A stretch of 64,000 nucleotides of DNA, from positions 3,574,001 through 3,638,000 of the forward strand of contig NZ_FJUR01000001.1 of the NCBI RefSeq assembly GCF_900067135.1, read 5' to 3'. The stretch comes from Rhizobium sp. 9140 (GTDB taxonomy: Bacteria > Pseudomonadota > Alphaproteobacteria > Rhizobiales > Rhizobiaceae). Under the pieces are notes generated by a model that saw only the letters and a program-made list of their open reading frames with translations, ran no database searches and was not told the DNA's origin. Of the stretch, positions 37,201 to 44,356 are shown one piece after another. The position numbers and the translations under genes were made by a program. Position 1 is the stretch's first letter. Each line of letters begins with the position of its first letter.

Positions 37201-38361
37201 CGCTGTCGTGCCGGCAATACCGACCCGCAGCGGCGTGATCGCGGCCATGGCTGCCTTGGCGGCATTTCCCATGCTGCCGTAGATCTGCATGGCCTGCGGA
37301 CCCTGCTGTAGAATGACCTGCGAGATAGGCATGCCCAGCGCCAGCGACTGGACGGTGTCCACGCCCTGCGTGAAGAGGTTGGCCTGTTGGTCCGGACGCA
37401 GGCCCTTGCTACCCGCGATGCCCTTGCGCGACTGGATCAGCCCGAGCGTCGCCTGACGCTCGCGGCTGATCGCAGCCGTCATTTCATCATGCGAAATCGC
37501 ACCGACCCTGTTGGCCTGACGGATGTCCTCGATCGTCTTGCGATAGGTCGTGAGAGCCGCATAGCGCGGATTGTAGGCCTGCCGCAGCCGATCGCGTTCG
37601 TCCATGAAGGCGGTGATGTCAGCGCTGCGGTCCGGCTGGATCATCTGCGACTGGACGATGGACTGTGCGGACTGTTTGCGTCGGGCAGCAAGGCGTTCGG
37701 CAGCACCTGCCTGCTCTTCCATGGCGCGGGTTTCGCGGATCCTCGCATCGATGGCGGTGGACGCCGAGATCGCGCCGACGCGCTCGGCCTCGTTAATGTC
37801 GAGCAGAGCCTTGCGATGGCGTTCCATCAAGGCGAACATCGGATCGAACCGCGCCTGCAGGCGGTCCATCTCCTTCAGGTACGCCTCGATATCGGCGCCA
37901 CGGTTCGGCGTGATCGTCCTCGCTTCAACGATCGATTGCGCCTGCTGCTTCTGGCGTGCCGCAAGCCGCTCGGCGGCACCCGCCTGTTCCTGCATCGCGC
38001 GCGTCTCGCGGATCCGCGCCTCGATCGCGGTGGAGGCCGAGATCGCGCCGACCTTCTCGGCGTTGGCGATATCGGTCAACGCCTGCCGATGGCGCTGCAT
38101 GACAGCGAACATCGGATCGAAGCGCGCCTGCAGCCGGTCCATCTCACGGCCATACGCGGCGATATCGTCCAACTTGGTCGTGTTGTTGTTGGCAGCTTCC
38201 TTGAGCTTGCCGAGTGCCGTGGTGACGGCCTGGACCTTCGGCGCGACCGCCTCGGCCTGCTTGCCGATCGCCGCAACGGCATTGCGCGCTTCCGTGCCGC
38301 CAGACTTGGCGCCGGAGGGATCGACGGTGACGCCGATCGCGATGCGATAGGCGGCCGTCAT
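34198..38361 (-). CDS. Tail tape measure protein with lytic transglycosylase domain
   Basis: 1387 residues. The N-terminal 300 residues are helical and contain three copies of a roughly 90-residue unit (RFDPMFAVMQRHRQAL..., RFDPMFALMERHRKAL..., AYNPRYAALTTYRKTI...). A hydrophobic stretch near 375-400 (LRVGIAGTTAAVVLGAMAW) follows, then long coiled coils. About residues 1036-1130 form a lysozyme-like domain (AIQSIESSGNYGALG..., AYGAYQMMG) with the likely catalytic glutamate in IESSG. Length sets the tail length; the enzyme domain would cut peptidoglycan on entry. It overlaps the chaperone extension gene by 4 bases. Confidence 0.92.
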   Translation of the reverse strand: MTAAYRIAIGVTVDPSGAKSGGTEARNAVAAIGKQAEAVAPKVQAVTTALGKLKEAANNNTTKLDDIAAYGREMDRLQARFDPMFAVMQRHRQALTDIANAEKVGAISASTAIEARIRETRAMQEQAGAAERLAARQKQQAQSIVEARTITPNRGADIEAYLKEMDRLQARFDPMFALMERHRKALLDINEAERVGAISASTAIDARIRETRAMEEQAGAAERLAARRKQSAQSIVQSQMIQPDRSADITAFMDERDRLRQAYNPRYAALTTYRKTIEDIRQANRVGAISHDEMTAAISRERQATLGLIQSRKGIAGSKGLRPDQQANLFTQGVDTVQSLALGMPISQVILQQGPQAMQIYGSMGNAAKAAMAAITPLRVGIAGTTAAVVLGAMAWNDYLGSIKEVETAASGIGRATAGSAASMEAAAQNGAAAAGISVASARTMEAQFLRTGRIASENFEQLIAISKNFGATIGVSADEAGAALAEMFADPSKAIDTLYRQYGLIDAATAEYARRLTAQNRLTEAQQVLLAALPGRLANASEATTALGRAWNSVSKAASDAYDWMGKSIDRALSGPSPADALSEATELYAAALRQQQKSKGTIFGDGSFDSEVEERRAELERLRQEDMERRGNEARDREQEKRRAAARGALDTANASPATAAARARRDLEDSLVKAQSGLDAPGLLDSQRADITATIDAKKRALETLIPAQERANQLAALDIRIQTERNPIVLAGLMADRERLQLAGEEITTAEASSRIAAARNRVIQETLAASRLQSAELVEEVEARRRLNDQVAAGNITASQAEALLRTEIQLRPLAAAAAAAQGEEQKKLAEALAAAKDAAAASELEQRRAGAIDVIRGQDDDLERLRLEKTLVGASTAEREKALAVLEAEQMIRARGYSALSAEAEQIRRNAREIANQTIEVEKATAAWQMFQSAGETAIDNVFSSLLKGDFKGALNGLLGDVGKFFQELGTNSIKNMLLGGDRPELSDVLGRFLKGAPVAANQNTPKASGFESYAAPLIPVTREPLGNISSYAKAIQSIESSGNYGALGPITRSGDRAYGAYQMMGNNIGPWSEAALGRRLSTSQFLGDKSAQDAIFNHRFGGYVDKYGPSGAAQAWFGGPGSVGKGGRGADVLGTTGNAYVDKFNEALGNANGNLDKLATTGQNASTTVGSLAGASSSAVKGLGGFGEGLGQAGQNLANWFPPAPSGGGGGGGLFGSLLTAFLPNFVPNGAQANWAVNNPGKGLFDVGGYTGNGGRSDIAGFVHGQEYVVKASVVAQPGVRRMLDGLNSGRGYDKGGFVAKIGAPASVYPSQGQSRMASTANDRAGSGKSEINVYVDNPRGDRDIEDAVDRGVAKGLRAYDKNLPARFEQIKKRPYVRGQ

Positions 38362-38759
38362 TCCTCGTCATCCTCGGCGGAGGCCGGGTCGCCGTCGTTG
38401 AAGAGCGGCAGCACGGCGTCCTCGATGACGCGAAGATCCCGGAACACGTCGGGCTCATAGCCCTCGGCATCGAGCACGATCTTGCAGGCGGCGTAGTCGA
38501 GGCCAATGAACAAGACGCCGTTCTTGTTCGACGCCGCTCTCCACTGCGTCGAGCACGCGATGAAGCCGGAAAGACTGGCGGCGTTCTGGATCACGAGGGC
38601 AATCTCATCGTCGTTGGGTTCAGCATCGTCATCGTCCATGACGAACGTCACGCCGAGCTTCTGGGACTGCTGGCGGAGATCGTCATCGATGATGGTGGCA
38701 CGGGAGGGATCGACGCGACCGAGGCGGACGTATGTCCACGCGACGGCCGCGTCCGTCAG
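38358..38759 (-). CDS. Tail assembly chaperone, -1 frameshift extension (DUF1799-like)
   Basis: This frame has no good start of its own at its true upstream edge. It opens at the end of the preceding gene and reads LTDAAVAWTYVRLGRVDPSR... into DDDDAEPNDDEIALVIQNAASLSGFI..., a DUF1799-like sequence of phage tail regions. It is entered by a -1 slip at 38759-38765, giving a 270-residue fusion with the preceding gene. An internal GTG at 38651 could in theory start a 97-residue product. The fusion form is known to bind the tape measure during tail assembly in lambda-like tails. Confidence 0.82.
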   Translation of the reverse strand: MTDAAVAWTYVRLGRVDPSRATIIDDDLRQQSQKLGVTFVMDDDDAEPNDDEIALVIQNAASLSGFIACSTQWRAASNKNGVLFIGLDYAACKIVLDAEGYEPDVFRDLRVIEDAVLPLFNDGDPASAEDDEE

Positions 38760-39169
38760 TTTTTTAGGCGGGCCTTGTCGAGCGTAACGGCGTCCTGGTA
38801 CGCCTTCACGATCGCCACTCTGACCCGCTCATGTGCCCAGACGGCCGTAAAGGTCTCCGGGCTGAACGCCAGCGGTTCGCCGTTCTCGTCGGCAATCTTG
38901 CGCCAGTCCCGCACCAGCCGGCGTGCTGCCGCCTCGTCGTGGTCAGCAACGCGGGCCATGATCTCGACCATCTCGGCATCTGTCGTCTCGGCGTTGATCT
39001 CCGCAAGGATGGCTGCACGCTCGCGGGCCGAGTTCCGGTTGATCTCTTCGGGCAGTAGCTCGAACTGGATCTCGAACGTATGCTCGACGGTTTTCCCCAT
39101 CCGGTTCGCGTCGGGTTCCGTGACCTTGACCGGCCACCAGAAGGCGAGGTTTTCGACGAGCTTGAACAT
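38756..39169 (-). CDS. Tail assembly chaperone (gpG-like), zero-frame product
   Basis: 137 residues, acidic and helical (EIQFELLPEEINRNSARERAAILAEINAETTDAEMVEIMARVADHDEAAARRLVRDWRKIADENGEPLAFS). It ends K-N-stop at the slippery sequence. Position between the tail tube and tape measure genes, and the frameshift arrangement, identify it as the shorter form of the tail assembly chaperone pair. Confidence 0.85.
   Translation of the reverse strand: MFKLVENLAFWWPVKVTEPDANRMGKTVEHTFEIQFELLPEEINRNSARERAAILAEINAETTDAEMVEIMARVADHDEAAARRLVRDWRKIADENGEPLAFSPETFTAVWAHERVRVAIVKAYQDAVTLDKARLKN
38759..38765 (-). promoter_or_regulatory. Programmed -1 ribosomal frameshift site A-AAA-AAC
   Basis: The zero frame reads CTA AAA AAC TGA, placing the slippery heptamer A AAA AAC in exact phase one codon before the stop. 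A -1 slip re-reads the C and continues CTG ACG GAC GCG into the long downstream frame. CGGACG directly after the TGA can pair with CGTCCG 19 bases later, a possible stimulatory stem. Confidence 0.9.
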
Positions 39170-39236
39170 GCGGGCGTCTTTCTGAACGTTGCCCCGAAAG
39201 GGCTTTGAAGGGAGTTTGCAGGCGGGCTGCCGGCCG

Positions 39237-40166
39237 TCACATGACGGTCAGCAGGAACTCGTCATTGCCGGCGACCGGCGTTGCCATCAGCGGCAGGGTG
39301 TTGTTGATCCGCTTGCGCGTCTCGCCGTACTTCGGCCGGCCGATCTGGACGGCCTGCATGCCGAACTTGACGATGTTGCCACCCTGCTTCCCATGCTGGG
39401 CCGCAAGGATGCCGAGATCGCCGGCTTCGGACTTGGCAAACCAGTTGACCGCAGAAAGCGCATCGGCACGCATGATCGCCGACCCGGTCATCATGCGATC
39501 GACATGCTCGATGGCTTCCTCGTTGATCAGAAAGTCCGGCTCGATCTGGTTGCCGATGTCGAACGTGATGCCTTCGGTACCGCCGGCATAACCGTGCAGC
39601 GAAAAGGTCGTGTTCGCCTTGTTGACGGGAACCGCCTTCTTGAATGCCGTCGTTGTCAGGGTCGGCAGGGCGGCATCCGAGACCACACCCAGAAGACCGG
39701 TCAGGACGAACCGGAAGCGGGGAATGGCGAGCGGCGCCATGTTGAGCGTCCACGTCCCGCGCGCACCGAGCAGGATGTGCTGGACGCCGTCGCCATTCCA
39801 GCGCACCGACACGCTTTCCTGCGCCTTGGAGATCGGATTGTACTGAACATCGGTCGTGGCCGTGATGACCTCGCGCATGGCGCAGGCCCGCATCAGCACG
39901 CCCCAAGGCGGCGGGGTTCCGGGCGTGCCGGATCCTGCCACTTCCACTTCGCCGGAGAGCGTGCCGTAGGTTCCAACCAGCGTAACGCCCTGGTGGCCCA
40001 TGTAGGGAAGGACGAGGTCGCGGCTGACCTCCTGACCGGCAGACGGATCGAAGTCCACATCGGTCATGACCATTGCGTTAGCCGCGCCGGTCGGAATGCT
40101 GTCCTCGCCGTAGATAGTCTCGGACTTGACGAGGATGGCGCGGTTTCGCCAGTAGCGCTTTGCCAT
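39237..40166 (-). CDS. Major tail tube protein
   Basis: 309 residues, beta-rich: KRYWRNRAILVKSETIYGEDSIPTGAANAMVMTDVDFDPSAGQEVSRDLVLPYMG at the start is typical of tail tube proteins of transposable siphophages. LGARGTWTLNMAPLAIPRFRFVLTGLLG in the middle is a conserved core. It lies between the tail terminator group and the chaperone pair, the standard position. It would form the inner tube of a long non-contractile tail. Confidence 0.85.
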   Translation of the reverse strand: MAKRYWRNRAILVKSETIYGEDSIPTGAANAMVMTDVDFDPSAGQEVSRDLVLPYMGHQGVTLVGTYGTLSGEVEVAGSGTPGTPPPWGVLMRACAMREVITATTDVQYNPISKAQESVSVRWNGDGVQHILLGARGTWTLNMAPLAIPRFRFVLTGLLGVVSDAALPTLTTTAFKKAVPVNKANTTFSLHGYAGGTEGITFDIGNQIEPDFLINEEAIEHVDRMMTGSAIMRADALSAVNWFAKSEAGDLGILAAQHGKQGGNIVKFGMQAVQIGRPKYGETRKRINNTLPLMATPVAGNDEFLLTVM

Positions 40167-40168
40167 GG

Positions 40169-40402
40169 TCAGGAGTTCCTCTTCCGCGTGGTGGGCGCGG
40201 CTTCGTCAGATGTGACGGCCGGTGTTTCTTCGATCGCCGGCGCATCGCTCGTGGCGACGGCCGGCGCCGTCTGCTCGGGTGCAGCTGTCGCGGCGTCCGC
40301 CTCGGGCGCGGCGGGCTTCGGCTCTTCCGTGCGGCTGACGAGCTGCAACGAGCCATCGGGTTGGCGGACGTAGCTGCCGCCGCCTTCATGATCGGTCATC
40401 AT
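40169..40402 (-). CDS. Small phage protein with disordered acidic tail
   Basis: 77 residues from the ATG at 40402, which overlaps the previous stop (ATGA); a second ATG follows immediately. The N-terminus DHEGGGSYVRQPDGSLQLVSRTEE is compact; the rest is an alanine-, proline- and glutamate-rich disordered tail ending TTRKRNS. Similar tiny genes precede the tube gene in Mu-like phages; function unknown. Confidence 0.7.
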   Translation of the reverse strand: MMTDHEGGGSYVRQPDGSLQLVSRTEEPKPAAPEADAATAAPEQTAPAVATSDAPAIEETPAVTSDEAAPTTRKRNS

Positions 40403-40824
40403 TCGGTCTCCAGGTAGCGGCTCGTCTGCCACGTCTGCACATAGACGGTGACACCGTTGCCAAGCGGCGCGGCCTGTGCCGACACCAGTTCGAAAAGGTC
40501 GCCTCGGGGATCGACCGACCAGCCAGCAAGCGCCTGCTCGATCGCGCCCTTCATCGTGTCGAAGTCGAGCGCACGTTGCGCGCCCTGGACGTCAGCATGC
40601 CGGCGCAGGACGAGCGCCACGAGGATCTGCGCGTGCACGAGCTGCTCGAAGCCACCCATCGCCAGCGTGTTAGGCTCGGCCTGCTCGCGGTAAGGGATGA
40701 CGAAGACGGTCCCGTTCTTTGGAGCCGTCCCTGCGCTGATCGAGGCAAGATCCTCGACCGGCAGCACGTCGGAAACCGCCGTGCCTAGCTCGCTCTTCAA
40801 ACGGGTGATGACGGCCGCGATCAA
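40399..40824 (-). CDS. Tail terminator-like protein (Mu gp37 position)
   Basis: 141 residues, alpha-beta: IAAVITRLKSELGTAVSDVLPVEDLASIS, VFVIPYREQAEP, QILVALVLRRHADVQGAQRALDFDTMKGAIEQALAGW, TVYVQTWQTSRYLE. This pattern fits the small terminator proteins that cap the tail tube and join it to the head. Overlapping stop and start codons with both neighbours. Confidence 0.75.
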   Translation of the reverse strand: MIAAVITRLKSELGTAVSDVLPVEDLASISAGTAPKNGTVFVIPYREQAEPNTLAMGGFEQLVHAQILVALVLRRHADVQGAQRALDFDTMKGAIEQALAGWSVDPRGDLFELVSAQAAPLGNGVTVYVQTWQTSRYLETE

Positions 40825-41246
40825 AGCCAGCCCTCCATCTTCTCGCGGGAGAAGACGGGTTCGGGCCCATCGACCCGGATGCCGTCCGAGGTGGATTGCG
40901 CCGGCGCGATGCCGTCAGCGCCGGGAAGAGCGATCAGGCCGCGTGCCGCCTGCTGAAGAGCCGCCATCGCATCCTTGTAATCCCGCACCACGTAGTCGGG
41001 CGGACCGTTGCGATGCAGATGGTAGCGCGCGATCGAGACCGCCCAGGTGGACACGATGGCCGCAACGCTCGACAGCGGCAGGCGGAAGCGAACGGCCAGA
41101 TAGCCGTTCACCGCGTTGTCGGCATGGGTGAGCGACGCCTCGACGACATCGGGATCCGCAGCGCCGTCCCCGTCGCGATCCGCGACCTGAAGGATTTCAT
41201 CCAGGCCGGCGCGTTCGATCAGATCTTCGAGCGAGGCGTAGTGCAT
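40821..41246 (-). CDS. DUF1320 family protein (Mu gp36-like head-tail connector)
   Basis: 141 residues with the DUF1320 pattern: MHYASLEDLIERAGLDEILQVADRDGDGAADPDVVEASLTHADNAVNGYLAVRFRLPL, then ARYHLHRNG and VVRDYKDAMAALQQAARGLIAL. The family is made by Mu-like phages and is expected at the head-tail junction. The ATG at 41246 overlaps the preceding TGA; a longer frame to 41270 is less likely. Confidence 0.88.
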   Translation of the reverse strand: MHYASLEDLIERAGLDEILQVADRDGDGAADPDVVEASLTHADNAVNGYLAVRFRLPLSSVAAIVSTWAVSIARYHLHRNGPPDYVVRDYKDAMAALQQAARGLIALPGADGIAPAQSTSDGIRVDGPEPVFSREKMEGWL

Positions 41247-42112
41247 CAGACTTCGAAGCCCTCGTCCCACGTGGAGGCGATCGCCAGCGTGTCGAGCAGC
41301 TCGGCGTGCTCTCCGATAGTCAGGTCGATCGTGTCGCCGATGTCCTTCAGCACGTTGTTCTGCCGGGTGCGGCCGGTGAGAATGAACCGGCGCTTCTCGT
41401 GGGTGTAGGCGGGACGAGCGCCCTCGACATCGGCAATGCGCGCAACGCGCAGCGCACTGATCTGGGTCTGAAGCTCGGAGGCCATCTTGACCAGATCACC
41501 GACGATCTCAGCCGGATCGTCCATCGGATGCCAGCCCTGCAGCGGACCGAGGCCGGCGTGCGTGTCGATGGCGCGCAGGAGCGAAAGGCCGACCGTGGCC
41601 TTGTCGATCAGATCGTCAATGTCCGTGCAGCCCGTCATGTCGAGCGCATATTTCAGGGCGCGCAGATCCAGCGCCTCGTTGCTGGTCGCAACCGGGTCGG
41701 CCGCACCCGCGACCAGGACAGCCGTTCCGCCGTCGGTCCCCTGCGGGATGTCCACGACGGCCCCGTCCATGGGACGCGCGGTGACGCCGCCTGCGAGCAG
41801 CGCTGGAACCGAGGCGCTCGCCACGATCCCACCGGCTTGGATTTTGGACGCCGTGATCGCGTTCGAGGCGAGCTGATCGGCGGTGACCGTCCCATCTCCG
41901 ATTTCACTGGCGGTGACGGCCTCCGCTGGGAAACCGCCTATGCTCCCGGTCTGGATGTTCGAGCCATCGATAACGGTCCCGTCCGGCCCGTTCATGCCGG
42001 ACGGGTCGGATGCTGCCACGGGAGGAGTGGCGGCATCCAGCGCCGTGCCCAGGACGTCGGTCCCGGTTTCTTCTGCGATCGGCGCGCTGGATGATGTGAT
42101 CTTCTTGGCCAT
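41246..42112 (-). CDS. Probable head fibre / virion surface protein
   Basis: 288 residues. The N-terminal third is low complexity and contains TVTADQLASNAITASKIQAGGIVAS, the same decapeptide type as in the giant tip protein. The rest is helical (LRALKYALDMTGCTDIDDLIDKATVGLSLLRAIDTHAG, LVKMASELQTQISALR) with a beta C-terminus. Position just after the capsid genes suggests a virion part, perhaps a head fibre; no firm family. Two hairpins precede its start, and GAAGGGA is its ribosome site. Confidence 0.6.
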   Translation of the reverse strand: MAKKITSSSAPIAEETGTDVLGTALDAATPPVAASDPSGMNGPDGTVIDGSNIQTGSIGGFPAEAVTASEIGDGTVTADQLASNAITASKIQAGGIVASASVPALLAGGVTARPMDGAVVDIPQGTDGGTAVLVAGAADPVATSNEALDLRALKYALDMTGCTDIDDLIDKATVGLSLLRAIDTHAGLGPLQGWHPMDDPAEIVGDLVKMASELQTQISALRVARIADVEGARPAYTHEKRRFILTGRTRQNNVLKDIGDTIDLTIGEHAELLDTLAIASTWDEGFEV

Positions 42113-42128
42113 GAACGGTTTCCCTTCG

Positions 42129-42194
42129 AGCTTTCGGAAAGGAACCGGCCATCCGGTCCCTTTCGAAAAGCTCCGGCCGATTGCGCGGCCGGAG
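42129..42194 (-). promoter_or_regulatory. Two tandem hairpins in the leader of the head-fibre-like gene
   Basis: Hairpin 1: CTCCGGCCG (42171-42179) with CGGCCGGAG (42186-42194), perfect 9 bp, loop ATTGCG. Hairpin 2: 42129-42148 with 42153-42172, 17 of 20 pairs, loop CCAT; the two share two bases at 42171-42172, so they may form alternately. Hairpin 2 ends 17 bases before the start codon, next to the ribosome site. No T tracts. Confidence 0.65.
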
Positions 42195-42217
42195 TTCAGT
42201 CATTCCCGCCGCCCGCC

Positions 42218-42469
42218 TTAGCGAGCGGTCAGGCTGAGACCATGCGTGCGGTAGCTGTGGCGGTAGACGGGCTTCAGGGCATCGATGACGAGGAACACGA
42301 CGACGCCGAAGATCGGGGCCATCACGATGAGCGCGGCGGCCGAGGGCGTGTCCCGCAAAAACGTCATGGCAAGCTTGATGACCGGATAGGCGACGTAGAC
42401 AGCTGCGCTGACGATGGCGAAAACCACGGCGCCGATGACGGAAAAGCTGGATCGGAGACAATATTTCAT
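42218..42469 (-). CDS. Small two-span membrane protein
   Basis: 83 residues with two transmembrane segments (VIGAVVFAIVSAAVYVAYPVI and AAALIVMAPIFGVVVFLVIDAL) and basic ends. AAGGGA precedes the ATG at 42469. It lies inside the head cluster, between the capsid and head-fibre-like genes, an odd place for a membrane protein. It could act in lysis, superinfection control or envelope effects; not recognised. Confidence 0.7.
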   Translation of the reverse strand: MKYCLRSSFSVIGAVVFAIVSAAVYVAYPVIKLAMTFLRDTPSAAALIVMAPIFGVVVFLVIDALKPVYRHSYRTHGLSLTAR

Positions 42470-42520
42470 GCTGGTCCCTTCGGGCGTTATCCTCCGGCCG
42501 GCTGGCCGAAGGGAGAGCGT

Positions 42521-42537
42521 GGCCTGACGGTCAGGCC
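42521..42537 (-). terminator. Hairpin after the capsid gene
   Basis: GGCCTG (42521-42526) pairs with CAGGCC (42532-42537) around ACGGT, extending to 8 bp with a one-base loop in the fully folded form, 10 bases after the capsid stop. A wider CCCTTCGG / CCGAAGGG pair encloses the next 40 bases downstream. No T tract; mRNA stabilisation is as likely as termination. Confidence 0.5.
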
Positions 42538-42546
42538 GAGGCCAAC

Positions 42547-43482
42547 TCAGGCGGCGACATTCTGGAAGAAGTAGCCAAGCTCCGGAGCCGACACGACTTC
42601 GGCAACGCTTTCGCCGGAGCGCACACGGCGCGATCCGCGAAGGCCGATCTTCGGCTCGTCCATCGAGCCGGCAACGCGGTTGCCGAACTGAGCCGTCCAG
42701 CCCCATGTCGGCACTTCGCCCATGCTCGACACGATCTTCTCGCGACGGATCAGGGCGCAATGCTTGCCCCAGAGGCGGTAGCGCACTGCCGGCTGGCCCG
42801 GACGAGCTGCATTGGCAAATCCGGAGCCGACGACGATGTCATCAAGTTCGAGGAGATCGGCGACAGCACGCTTGTCGGCGAGACCATCGGCAACGCCGGA
42901 TGTCGTGAGTGCCCGCAGAACGTTCGGGTTCTGGCGCATCTGCGACCAAGCCAGCCGGCCCATGACAGCAACGTTCGCACGCATGACCATGCTGTCGAGC
43001 GCATCCGTGACGGCGCGGATCGGCTTGCTGTCAGCGTGGCTCCACTGAGAAGCGCCGGTCAGAACCTCGCGGTTTGCGAGCGGATAGGTCAGCGGGTTGA
43101 ACGTCTTGTCGGCAACGCGCTTCTCGCGATCCAGCTCGACGATGTTGGTCAGCTGCTGGACGGCGAAAGCTTCCGGGTCGTAACCGGCCGGCGCCTGCAT
43201 GATGTCGGCGATCGGAATGATGGCGTCCTGGCCGTAGTCGGCCGTGGCGGCCGTCACTTCCGTGCCGCCGAACTCCATGATGTTCGGCTCGGACTTACGG
43301 CCGACCTTGGTGTCAGGGATCGTGATCGTCTGGTCGAAGCCGAAGACCATGTACTTAAAGGTCTCAGCCGTCAGACGCGGCTCGAGGCGAGGCATGACCT
43401 GATCGGCGATCAGTTCCCCATTCTTGAAGGCAACGGCGATGCCGGTCAGAACCGGATCGACGGGAAACGGCTGTCCAGCCAT
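42547..43482 (-). CDS. Major capsid protein
   Basis: 311 residues. Starts VDPVLTGIAVAFKNGELIADQVMPRLEPRLTAETFKYMVFG, a form usual for capsid proteins of transposable siphophages. Continues with EFGGTEVTAATADYGQDAIIPIADI, ANVAVMGRLAWSQMRQNPNVLRAL and VRYRLWGKHCALIRREK. Size and position after the protease/scaffold and decoration genes fit the HK97-fold shell protein. Confidence 0.9.
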   Translation of the reverse strand: MAGQPFPVDPVLTGIAVAFKNGELIADQVMPRLEPRLTAETFKYMVFGFDQTITIPDTKVGRKSEPNIMEFGGTEVTAATADYGQDAIIPIADIMQAPAGYDPEAFAVQQLTNIVELDREKRVADKTFNPLTYPLANREVLTGASQWSHADSKPIRAVTDALDSMVMRANVAVMGRLAWSQMRQNPNVLRALTTSGVADGLADKRAVADLLELDDIVVGSGFANAARPGQPAVRYRLWGKHCALIRREKIVSSMGEVPTWGWTAQFGNRVAGSMDEPKIGLRGSRRVRSGESVAEVVSAPELGYFFQNVAA

Positions 43483-43515
43483 ACGTAAGTGCTCCTGCGG
43501 GTGTCGATCCGGGCC

Positions 43516-43887
43516 TTAGCCCTGGATGCGATGGGGGTTGATGAAGGCCTTGGCGATGTCGCCAGCAACGCCGCTTGTAAGGACGCGACCGACGATGAAG
43601 TGGTTGACGCCCGCGCCGGGTGCGGCGGCAACGGCCTTGCCACTAGCGTCTGCCGTGATGCCGGCGCCGGGTGCGACCGTGCCGCCGACGACGACTTCGG
43701 CCGGGCCGAACAGCACGACATCGACGCGCTGGCCGATCTTGGCGCCGTTCGGGTAATCGACGACGCCGGCGATCACGTCGGTTGGCGCCGTCGCCAGCGC
43801 GACCTCGCCATCGTTGGCGGTGAACTTGACCTGGGCGCGATGGGCAAGATCGGTCGAGGCGATGAAGGCTTTGATGAACGGGTTCAT
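43516..43887 (-). CDS. Capsid decoration (cement) protein
   Basis: 123 residues, small beta-rich protein: VKFTANDGEVALATAPTDVIAGVVDYPNGAKIGQRVDVVLFGPAEVVVGGTVAPGAGITADASGKAVAA, with the GxxVxxGxxItxDxxG pattern of DUF2190-type head decoration proteins. It lies between the protease/scaffold and capsid genes, where phages encode stabilising proteins that trim the shell. Confidence 0.82.
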   Translation of the reverse strand: MNPFIKAFIASTDLAHRAQVKFTANDGEVALATAPTDVIAGVVDYPNGAKIGQRVDVVLFGPAEVVVGGTVAPGAGITADASGKAVAAAPGAGVNHFIVGRVLTSGVAGDIAKAFINPHRIQG

Positions 43888-43897
43888 GCGGCGGTCC

Positions 43898-44356
43898 TCA
43901 GCGGCGGTTCTTCAGGCGCATCGCAGCCGTGGCGGGATCGATGTCCTCGCCGCGTTCCTTCGCAGCCTTGATTTCGGTCTGGATCGCGATGGCGACCTGA
44001 TTGCTGTCCGAAAAGTCCGGACCATTGCCGTTCGCCAGTTCCGTTGTTTCGACGGGCACGGGCAGCTTTTCGAGCAACTCGCGGAAGGCGCCGCGCGGCG
44101 ATGTCGTCTTCTGAGCGCCGGCTTCCGAAAAGGTCAGCACGTCGTCGGACATTTCCGAGAACAGCGCGATCGCGGTGTCCTTCAGCCCGATCGGCAGACG
44201 GCCGGCTGCGATGACACCTTCGACGAACGCGCTGTCAGCCGCAGCCTGGGCCTTGGTGTTGGCCTCGGAGAAGGTCGTTTCGCGCGCCTTGATGGCGGCC
44301 TCACGAGCGTCGAGTTCGGCAAGCCGCTCGGCCTCCGTCTTCTGGACGTTGGTCAT
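43898..44356 (-). CDS. Nested scaffold protein from internal start (Mu gpZ-like)
   Basis: An in-frame ATG at codon 220 of the protease gene, with CCAAGGATC ahead, would make a 152-residue protein beginning TNVQKTEAERLAELDAREAAIKARE, a scaffold-like coiled coil. Mu makes its scaffold Z from an internal start within I in the same way. The ribosome site and the domain boundary coincide, which supports use of this start. Confidence 0.75.
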   Translation of the reverse strand: MTNVQKTEAERLAELDAREAAIKARETTFSEANTKAQAAADSAFVEGVIAAGRLPIGLKDTAIALFSEMSDDVLTFSEAGAQKTTSPRGAFRELLEKLPVPVETTELANGNGPDFSDSNQVAIAIQTEIKAAKERGEDIDPATAAMRLKNRR

